Source: an uncultured Desulfobacteraceae bacterium (lineage in GTDB: Bacteria; Desulfobacterota; Desulfobacteria; Desulfobacterales; UBA5852). Taken from it: a DNA stretch of 64,000 bases. Position numbers and translations under genes: made by a program. Location of the stretch: assembly GCA_913060875.1 (NCBI GenBank), contig CAJXSL010000002.1, positions 186,001-250,000 of the forward strand, read 5' to 3'. Shown here piece by piece: positions 56,688 through 64,000 of this stretch (position 1 is the first letter of the stretch; each line of letters opens with the position of its first letter). The notes beneath the pieces are model-generated. The model did not search any database, was not told the DNA's origin, and saw only the letters and a list, made by a program, of their open reading frames with translations.

Positions 56688-58130
56688 CTAGTAAGACGCC
56701 AGCAGCCGGGCCAAAAACACGTAAACCTTCCCAACGGAAGTCACATTGAGTTTTTCGTCCGGCGAATGGGGGTGGCGCAGGTCGGGACCGATGGAAATCA
56801 TCTCCATCCCCGGCACCTTGTCGCCGATCAGGCCGCATTCCAGACCGGCGTGGATGACTTCTACCACGGCCTCCCTGTTGAACAGGTCACGGTACACCTC
56901 GCGGCAGCGCGCCAGCAGGGTGGACGCCATATCCGGCGCCCAGGCCGGATGATGGTTCATCCGGGTGGCCGATGCACCCGCCAGTTCCGCCACCGCGGTA
57001 ACCCGCGCCGTCAATTCGTCAAGCCGCGACATGGCGCTGCTGCGCTGGCTGCTGATCACCTCGAACGCATCTTTTTTGATCCGGATGATGGCCAGGTTGC
57101 AGGACGTTTCCACCAACCCGGCCACCCGGGTGGACATGCCGTGAACCCCATGGGGCAGGGCATTCAACAGCCGCACCATCTTGGCGGCGCTGTCGGCGAC
57201 CAGCATGCGCCCGGCGGGCACTTCCTGGGAATCTTCATAGCGAACCAGGAGATTGGGTTCGACAGCGTCATGCTCTTCCTTAAAAATCCGTTCACAATCC
57301 GTGACCACGCCACGGACTTCCGATTCCCTCGCCGGGTGATAGGCCAGAAAAGCGGCGGCATCCCGCGGAATCGCATTGTGAGCCGACCCGCCCGAACAGG
57401 AAATCAAAGCAACATCTTTTAACGCCAAAAGAGGCCTCAGCAGGCGCCCCAGAAGGCGATTGGCATTGGCCCGCGGCTTGTGGATATCCACACCGGAGTG
57501 CCCCCCGCGCAGCCCCCCGATGGTGATCCGGGCGTATTTGAACTCCGGCGGCAACGCGTCGTAGGCCACGGGCAGGCGCATGAGGGTCTCTTCGCCGCCG
57601 GCGCAGCCAATGGTGAAAACCCCCTCGTCTTCGGAGTCGATATTGATCAGAATGCGCCCTTCGATCAGCGCGGCATCGAGCTTGTTGGCGCCGATCAGGC
57701 CGCTTTCCTCATCCACGGTAAAAAGAAGTTCCAGGGGGGGATGATCGATGGTGTCATCCTCGGCCAGCACCATTGCCATGGCCAGCGCAATTCCGTTGTC
57801 GGCCCCCAGCGTCGTGCCGTCGGCGTGAACCCAATCCCCGTCACGAATGACCCGAATCGGATCCCGCTCGAAATCATGCGTCGATTCCGGTGTTTTCTCG
57901 CAAACCATGTCCATGTGACCCTGCAGGATCACCACGGGGCGATCTTCCCGACCCGGGGAAGCCGGCACCTGGACCACCAGATTGCCGGCCGGGTCACTGC
58001 GATGGGCATAGCCCTTGTCCCGGGCCCAGTCCATCAACCAGGCGGCCACTTGGGCTTCGTTTTTGGAACAGCGTGGAATGGTGTTAAGGGCCTCGAATCG
58101 GTCGAGAACGGCACTGACTTGTTCATCCAT
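56688..58130 (-). CDS. pepD: aminoacyl-histidine dipeptidase
   Basis: VVILQGHMDMVCEK, DGTTLGADNGIALAMAM, FTVDEESGLIGA. Confidence 0.94.
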   Translation of the reverse strand: MDEQVSAVLDRFEALNTIPRCSKNEAQVAAWLMDWARDKGYAHRSDPAGNLVVQVPASPGREDRPVVILQGHMDMVCEKTPESTHDFERDPIRVIRDGDWVHADGTTLGADNGIALAMAMVLAEDDTIDHPPLELLFTVDEESGLIGANKLDAALIEGRILINIDSEDEGVFTIGCAGGEETLMRLPVAYDALPPEFKYARITIGGLRGGHSGVDIHKPRANANRLLGRLLRPLLALKDVALISCSGGSAHNAIPRDAAAFLAYHPARESEVRGVVTDCERIFKEEHDAVEPNLLVRYEDSQEVPAGRMLVADSAAKMVRLLNALPHGVHGMSTRVAGLVETSCNLAIIRIKKDAFEVISSQRSSAMSRLDELTARVTAVAELAGASATRMNHHPAWAPDMASTLLARCREVYRDLFNREAVVEVIHAGLECGLIGDKVPGMEMISIGPDLRHPHSPDEKLNVTSVGKVYVFLARLLASY

Positions 58131-58319
58131 GAATCGGTTGAATCCTTTCTGTTTCCCAGGCTGACGCTCAACAGGCCAGGCAGGATGACGTTTGGGCGCT
58201 GAAGGCGCACGGTTGCCCATGGCGCGCCCGTCTTTTGAATCCGGGCGATAATATGGTAAAAGGCAGGGTAAGTCAAAACACGCCATGATGGGCATTTTTT
58301 ACCACGGACGGATTTTGAC

Positions 58320-59222
58320 ATGCTGACGACATGGACGTCTCACCTCAAAGCATGCGCCATTACGACGGTGATCGCCGCCAACACCCTCTTCTGGGGCACG
58401 CCCATCCACCTGCTGGCCCTGGTCAAGCTGTGCGCAAGGCCGGCGGCCTGGAAAACCGCTTGCACCAGAGGGCTGATCCGCCTGGTGAAAGGCTGGATCC
58501 GGGGCGTACTATTGATTCAGGACCGCTTCCTGAACATTGCCTGGGACATCCGGCAGACCGGCGAACTGAGTCGCGAGCAGTGGTACCTCGTCACCATCAA
58601 CCACCGGTCCTGGGCCGATATCCCGGTCCTGCTGAAGGCGCTGACCGATCGGGTTTCTTTTCCGGTGGTGTTTGCCAAACAGCAAATGTTCTGGGTGCCC
58701 ATTATCGGCACGGCCCTCTGGGCCCTGGACTACCCCATCATGAAACGGTTTTCCCGACGGCATCTCGCCCGTCACCCCGAAAAGCGCGGCATCGATCTTG
58801 AGACCACGCGCCAGTCCTGCCGAAAATACCGGTTTCGGCCGGTGGCCATCTGGAACTTCATCGAAGGCACCCGTTTTACCCCGGAAAAGCACCATCGGCA
58901 GAGCGCCCCTTTTCGTCACCTCCTGCGGCCGAAAAGCGGCGGCCTGGCGCTGGCCATCGATGCCATGGAAGGTCGCATCGACCGGGTCCTGGACGTGACC
59001 ATTGTCTATCCCGAAGGTATCACCAACTTCTGGGCCTATCTGGGCGGCAAGGTCAAGCGGGTTACCGTGCACATCCGGGAGGATACGGTCCCGGGGCACC
59101 TGATCCATGGCCGCTATGCCGACGATCCGCAATACCGCCGGGACTTCCAGGAATGGGTCCACGCTTTCTGGCATGAGAAAGACGCCCTGATTGACCGGAT
59201 GCTTACCCGCCAAACACGCTAG
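58320..59222 (+). CDS. PlsC-type acyltransferase (YihG-like)
   Basis: VTINHRSWADIPVLL (HX4D), FAKQQMFWVPIIGTALWALDYPIMKR, NFIEGTRFTPEKH. Confidence 0.9.
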   Translation: MLTTWTSHLKACAITTVIAANTLFWGTPIHLLALVKLCARPAAWKTACTRGLIRLVKGWIRGVLLIQDRFLNIAWDIRQTGELSREQWYLVTINHRSWADIPVLLKALTDRVSFPVVFAKQQMFWVPIIGTALWALDYPIMKRFSRRHLARHPEKRGIDLETTRQSCRKYRFRPVAIWNFIEGTRFTPEKHHRQSAPFRHLLRPKSGGLALAIDAMEGRIDRVLDVTIVYPEGITNFWAYLGGKVKRVTVHIREDTVPGHLIHGRYADDPQYRRDFQEWVHAFWHEKDALIDRMLTRQTR

Positions 59223-59252
59223 CCCGAACATCTCATGAAATATCCGGGTTAG
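59219..59252. repeat. solo palindrome of the MITE-like TIR family
   Basis: CTAGCCCGAACATCTCA-TGAAATATCCGGGTTAG. Confidence 0.75.
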
Positions 59253-59556
59253 GGGGCGCGGACATGACGCTAATCCACACAAAATGATTGACCTTGTCCG
59301 CCGGGACCCTTATCCTAATAGGGCCTGAAAACGGTGCGCCTCCTCTGGGCGCACCCAGGTTTACTTCCCCTGATAACGCCATAGGAAATCGGTCATACTG
59401 TCTGTCGCTGGTATGGGTGTACCCCCCCCGGGCCGACATCGTACCCGTGTCATCCCATGAAAAGATTTAACGCCCCATGCCGCAACGATCCGTATTGAAC
59501 GCAAACAGCGCTTCGGCATTTATTTAAATGTAGGTTATGACCAAAGGAGGCAAAGC

Positions 59557-60048
59557 ATGCGTGTTTCATTCCTGACCATCATTTCCACGTGTCTCGTCAT
59601 CCTGGCAATCGGTCCCCTCGCGGCCCAGGAGTTGATCGTATTTCCGGCCCAGGGTCAGAGCAATGACCAGATGGAGCAGGACAAGTTTTCCTGCTACAAC
59701 TGGGCCAAAAATGAAACGGGGTTCGACCCCATGGCACCGCCCACGGCCACGGCACCGCCGCCTAAGAAGGAAGCGCCCCAGGGCGGCGTGGTGCAGGGAG
59801 CGGCCCGCGGGGCCCTGGTGGGGGTTGCCGCCGGCGCCATCGCGGGTGATGCCGGCAAAGGGGCGGCCATTGGGGCCGCATCCGGCGGTCTTTTAGGCGG
59901 CATGCGGCGTGGTGACCAACGCCGGCGGGAGGAACACAACCAGAAACAGTGGGAGCAGGACCAGGCCCGCCAGTATTCCCAGAGCCGCAGCGCCTATAAC
60001 CGTGCCTATTCGGCCTGTCTCGAAGGCAAAGGCTACACCGTCAAATAG
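59557..60048 (+). CDS. secreted Gly-zipper (YMGG-like) protein
   Basis: signal peptide; AARGALVGVAAGAIAGDAGKGAAIGAASGGLLGG. Confidence 0.85.
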   Translation: MRVSFLTIISTCLVILAIGPLAAQELIVFPAQGQSNDQMEQDKFSCYNWAKNETGFDPMAPPTATAPPPKKEAPQGGVVQGAARGALVGVAAGAIAGDAGKGAAIGAASGGLLGGMRRGDQRRREEHNQKQWEQDQARQYSQSRSAYNRAYSACLEGKGYTVK

Positions 60049-60126
60049 TTTCCAACGCGCGTCCTGTTCCCGGACGGACGCCCAATGGAATCCAAAACAA
60101 ATGATTCAGGCTGAAAGGAGTACACG

Positions 60127-60546
60127 ATGACGTCTCGAAATATTCTTGCGTTTGGTCTTATCGCCCTTGCCGCCCTGATGGTGCCCACCGCCGGCATGGC
60201 CGCGGATTTTGACGGCAGCCGCCCCCTGCTGATCGCGATTATCGATGTGATCGAGTGCCACCCCGGTGGCGACTGCGAGAAAGTGTCGCCGCGGGATGCA
60301 CGCATCCCCCGATTTTTTGAAGTCGATTTCAAGGCAAAAGAGATCAGTGAAATCGGTGATGCCGAAGAAGAGCGGCGCTCCGAGATCCAGCGTATGACCC
60401 GGCAGGAAGGTCTTCTGATTCTGCAGGGCGCCCAGAACGGGCGCGGCTGGTCGGTCAGCATCACCGAGGCCAATGGCGACGCCGTGATTGCGGTTTCCGA
60501 CCCGTTGAGCGGTTTTGTCCTGTTCGGCGCCTGTACACCGCGGTAG
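60127..60546 (+). CDS. hypothetical exported protein
   Basis: signal peptide MTSRNILAFGLIALAALMVPTAGMAA. Confidence 0.75.
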   Translation: MTSRNILAFGLIALAALMVPTAGMAADFDGSRPLLIAIIDVIECHPGGDCEKVSPRDARIPRFFEVDFKAKEISEIGDAEEERRSEIQRMTRQEGLLILQGAQNGRGWSVSITEANGDAVIAVSDPLSGFVLFGACTPR

Positions 60547-60689
60547 GTCACTGTTCGACCCGGCATAAGGCTTTTTTTTGTATTGATCCCGGGTGTTGCA
60601 CCCTGTAGAAGGGACGGCTGCGGTTTTACCGCAAGGAATTCGGTACTGCCGCCCGGCCACCGGCCGGCGGCCGACACACTAACGGTCTT

Positions 60690-61625
60690 TTGCCAATCAG
60701 CATCTGGCAGAACATTCAATCGCGGGTTTCGCCCCACGACAAAGGCGGTATGGCAAACGGGATGGTTATCCAAAAACGACTGCAAACCTACACGATACCC
60801 TGGAACCTTTTTCTGATAACGGCCGGATCTTTCATTTTTGCGGTTGGCGTCAAGGCCGTGGCCCTGCCCCACGAGTTTATCTCCGGCGGCATGACCGGCC
60901 TCTGCCTCCTGCTGTACTACTGGACCAATTGGCTCACGCCCGGCATCTGGTATTTCATCATCAATGTTCCCATCTTTATTGTCGGCTGGTTGTTTATCAG
61001 CCGGCGTTTTTTTCTCTACAGCATTTACGGCATGGCAACGCTCTCCGTGGCCATCGACTTGATACCCTTTACCTTCCCCGTCCACGATCACATGCTGGCG
61101 GCCATCGCCGGAGGGGCCATTATCGGCACAGGCGCCGGTGTAACCCTGCATTCACTGGGGTCCTCCGGTGGCAACGATGTCATTGCCGTATTCCTGAACC
61201 AAAAATTCAATCTCCGCATGGGAACTTTTTTTTTCGGATTCAATCTGGTGCTGTTCGGTTTCAGCCTGGGCATTATCGAGGTCGACCGGGTGCTCTATTC
61301 CCTGGTGATGAGTTTCGTAACCGCCCAGGTCCTGGACCATGTCCTGACGATTTTCAACCAGCGCAAAATCGTCTTCATCATCTCCGAAGCCTCCCAGGCG
61401 ATTGCCGCGGCCGTCAACACGCGGCTCCGACGCGGCGGGACGTTTCTATACGGACGCGGAACCTATACCCGCAAACGCCGCAAAATTGTCATGACGGTGC
61501 TGAACAATTTTGAGCTGAAACGCCTGGAAGAAATCGTTTTCGATATTGACCCGGACGCCTTCGTTATCATTGAAAGAACATTCAACGTATTGGGGCGGGG
61601 ATTTTCACACCGTAAAGTCTACTAA
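60690..61625 (+). CDS. YitT family membrane protein
   Basis: ALPHEFISGGMTGLCLLLYYWTNW, LHSLGSSGGNDVIAVFLNQKF; start could be 60690 or 60750. Confidence 0.9.
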   Translation: MPISIWQNIQSRVSPHDKGGMANGMVIQKRLQTYTIPWNLFLITAGSFIFAVGVKAVALPHEFISGGMTGLCLLLYYWTNWLTPGIWYFIINVPIFIVGWLFISRRFFLYSIYGMATLSVAIDLIPFTFPVHDHMLAAIAGGAIIGTGAGVTLHSLGSSGGNDVIAVFLNQKFNLRMGTFFFGFNLVLFGFSLGIIEVDRVLYSLVMSFVTAQVLDHVLTIFNQRKIVFIISEASQAIAAAVNTRLRRGGTFLYGRGTYTRKRRKIVMTVLNNFELKRLEEIVFDIDPDAFVIIERTFNVLGRGFSHRKVY

Positions 61626-61645
61626 AACAGAAGGAAGGCGAATTT

Positions 61646-62968
61646 ATGGCCCAAGCGCATCATTCAACCGAAGACCTTCTGCCCAAGGAACCCATCGACA
61701 GCATCGTCGATCCCCTGAAGCGCTTTTTGCACATCGAAGCCGCCAGCGGCGTTGTTCTGCTGACGGCAACGGTGGTGGCCCTGACCCTGGCTAATCTGCC
61801 TACGGCCGAGAGCTTCCTGGGAATCTGGAAGACCCGCCTGTCCTTCGGCCTGGGTGGCTTCCAGATGGACCATTCCCTGCAGCACTGGATCAACGATGGG
61901 TTGATGGCAATCTTCTTTTTCGTCATCGGCCTGGAAGTCAAACGTGAGCTGGTGATGGGCGAACTCCAAGACCTGCGACAGGCGGTGCTGCCCATCAGCG
62001 CCGCCATCGGCGGCATGGTGGTTCCGGCCGGTGTCTACCTGGCCCTGCAGTGGGGGGAGCCGGGCGCACGGGGATGGGGTATCCCCATGGCCACGGACAT
62101 TGCTTTCGTGGTGGGATGCCTGGCGGTATTGGGCCAAAGGATTCCCGGCAGCCTGCGCGTTCTGCTGCTGTCCCTGGCCATTGCCGACGATATTGGCGCC
62201 ATTCTGGTCATCGCCATCGGATATACCGAAAGCCTCAACATGATCGCCCTCGGACTGGGGGCCCTTGGCATCGCCGCCCTTCCGCTGATGATGAAAGTCG
62301 GTATCCGCACCCAACCCCTCTATTACGCCGTGATGGTATTGACCTGGTTGGCCTTTCACGAATCCGGCATCCATGCCACGATTGCCGGTGTGATCTTCGG
62401 TCTACTGATGCCCACCCAGTCCTGGATCAGCGAAAGCCGCCTGGAAACCATCGTCAGCAAGACGCGTCACTTTCTGATGGGCGATGGATGGAGTTCGGGC
62501 CAGCGCTACGCCATGCTGCGCCAGATGGAGCAGGCCACCCGCAAAAGCCTATCCCCCCTGGAACGCCACGAGACGGACCTGCATCCCTGGGTGGGGTTTC
62601 TGATCATGCCGGTGTTCGCCCTGGCCAACGCCGGTGTGCCGGTCCAACTCGCCGATATCCTCAACCCTGTGGCGGTGGCCACGGCGCTGGGCTTGTTTGT
62701 GGGCAAACCGGTAGGCATTCTACTCTTCAGCTGGCTCGCGGTTAAAGCCGGTATCGCCCGTCTCCCCGAGGGCGTCAACTGGGGCGCCATCCTGGGCGGC
62801 GGCTTCCTGGCCGGCATCGGCTTTACCATGGCGTTGTTCATTTCCAGCCTGGCATTGAGCGGCGATATCCTGGATGCCGCCAAGGTCGGGGTCATGGCCG
62901 GATCGGCTCTCAGCGCGGTATGCGGCGTGACCCTGCTGATCGTTTTTCTGCCCAAGCCGTCTTCATAA
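61646..62968 (+). CDS. nhaA: Na+/H+ antiporter NhaA
   Basis: FFFVIGLEVKRELVMGEL, PMATDIAFVVG, ADDIGAILVIA, GIGFTMALFISSLA. Confidence 0.96.
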   Translation: MAQAHHSTEDLLPKEPIDSIVDPLKRFLHIEAASGVVLLTATVVALTLANLPTAESFLGIWKTRLSFGLGGFQMDHSLQHWINDGLMAIFFFVIGLEVKRELVMGELQDLRQAVLPISAAIGGMVVPAGVYLALQWGEPGARGWGIPMATDIAFVVGCLAVLGQRIPGSLRVLLLSLAIADDIGAILVIAIGYTESLNMIALGLGALGIAALPLMMKVGIRTQPLYYAVMVLTWLAFHESGIHATIAGVIFGLLMPTQSWISESRLETIVSKTRHFLMGDGWSSGQRYAMLRQMEQATRKSLSPLERHETDLHPWVGFLIMPVFALANAGVPVQLADILNPVAVATALGLFVGKPVGILLFSWLAVKAGIARLPEGVNWGAILGGGFLAGIGFTMALFISSLALSGDILDAAKVGVMAGSALSAVCGVTLLIVFLPKPSS

Positions 62969-63032
62969 TGGGCCTGGTCCGCAACCTCTAACTTACCGAT
63001 TTCATTAGCGTCCAGCTTACGTCGGAATTGCG

Positions 63033-63308
63033 AGTATATATCCGGGCCCGGAGGACCCGGCTTTGGGTTGCCCCTGGAAGGGGGGATGCTGCAATCACGA
63101 GAAACAATAGGCGTCAGAAGACAGAATTCAGGAGCCAGAAGGATTTTGATGTCGCTTCGCTCCGTCTTTTGAAAAAGATCGAATGCGCCGAAGGCGAAAA
63201 CCTTATTCTGACTTCTGGATTCTGACGCCTGAATTCCTATACGACGATTACGGCGGAGCCAATTATCTCTGACCTGCCCCAGAGGACCAGGTTTTCTGGA
63301 CCAAATAA
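63033..63308. repeat. family-A ~280-bp dispersed repeat, copy 3
   Basis: near-identical to copies at 2293 and 40154. Confidence 0.9.
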
Positions 63309-63313
63309 AACAT

Positions 63314-63349
63314 AGCACCCGCTCCGTATCACCGAAGCGGGTGCTCTTT
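63314..63349 (+). terminator. Rho-independent terminator
   Basis: AGCACCCGCT-ccgtatcaccga-AGCGGGTGCT-CTTTT. Confidence 0.85.
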
Positions 63350-63375
63350 TCAATCACGCGGTTAGCGGTCCACCG

Positions 63376-64000
63376 CTATTCCTTCTGTTCGTACTCCAGC
63401 GTCACCGTCACCGTCCGGTTCAGGGCCCGGTTTTCCGGCAGCCCGTTTCCGTAGAGCGGGTCAAAAGGCCCCATTCCCATGTGGGTAACAGTCTCCGAGG
63501 GATCATCCCCCAAAGCCGCCATGATCTGGTCGTAAACTGCTTGGGCACGGCGTTCGGACAGCTTGAGATTGTACGCTTCCTTGCCGATGTTATCCGTATG
63601 GCCGACAATGCCCACTTTGGCCTCGGGGAATTGGCGAATGCGGTCGACAATGGTTGCCACCACCGAGGCGTTGCGCTCCTTGATGGTGTCGCTGTCGAAG
63701 TCAAACAGGATCAGGGCATATTTTTCCTGTACACGATACCCCAGGTTGCGGGCCTGCTGGGTTTCCCTCTGGATGAACTCGATGGTCAGGGGCCCGGATG
63801 TCAGCGTCAGGGCCTGGTTTTCCACATCCACCACTTCCAGTTCGGCGGTCAGCTGGCCATACTGTGACAGGGCCGTCGGTGTCAGGGCCTCGTCCGCGAG
63901 AATCATTTCTGCGTCGAGGGCACCATTCCCCTTCTGGGTGAAAATCGGCTGGCCGTCGGCCAGAACGGCCAGGCGCCAGCTTTCAATGCCATGCTCGGAT
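63376..64000 (-). CDS. OmpA-family C-terminal domain protein (partial; open at window edge)
   Basis: ALILFDFDSDTIKERNASVVATIVDRIRQFPEAKVGIVGHTDNIGKEAYNLKLSERRAQAVYDQI; frame stays open upstream of 63906 to 64000. Confidence 0.9.
   Translation of the reverse strand, partial: SEHGIESWRLAVLADGQPIFTQKGNGALDAEMILADEALTPTALSQYGQLTAELEVVDVENQALTLTSGPLTIEFIQRETQQARNLGYRVQEKYALILFDFDSDTIKERNASVVATIVDRIRQFPEAKVGIVGHTDNIGKEAYNLKLSERRAQAVYDQIMAALGDDPSETVTHMGMGPFDPLYGNGLPENRALNRTVTVTLEYEQKE

Noticed and set aside
1-64000. tRNA, rRNA or riboswitch genes
   Set aside because: None recognised by eye; a tRNAscan/Infernal run would be needed to exclude them.

Overview
The window looks like a deltaproteobacterial (Desulfobacterota-like) chromosome segment; this taxonomic guess is inference. 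GC-rich housekeeping genes flank an AT-rich block at ~13.95-29.5 kb. I read that block as a chromosomal integron gene-cassette array: 27 well-formed attC-like sites plus one degenerate one, each with RYYYAAC...GTTRRRY ends and an imperfect internal hairpin. The sites separate mostly single-gene, minus-strand cassettes for small membrane proteins, lipoproteins, zinc-ribbon proteins and other unknowns. Two plus-strand toxin-antitoxin cassettes (YefM/YoeB-like and HicA/HicB-like) carry their own promoter and operator signals. No integron integrase ORF is visible in the window, so here the array is a CALIN (attC cluster lacking an integrase) or the distal part of a larger integron. Flanking genes include a patatin-like phospholipase, B12-radical SAM, MaeB, K+ channel, PhzF, aldo/keto reductase, RecQ, an AI-2E transporter, class-III aminotransferase, VWA protein, ArsR plus metal P-type ATPase, a Dpp/Opp operon, PurB, PepF, PepD, YitT, NhaA and a partial OmpA protein. 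There are also at least five families of dispersed intergenic repeats. One is a 140-bp MITE-like element with 17-bp terminal inverted repeats, whose solo palindromes overlap stop codons of neighbouring genes. Another is a repeat apparently interrupted by a second repeat. All calls come from reading the sequence and the ORF track; no database search was run.
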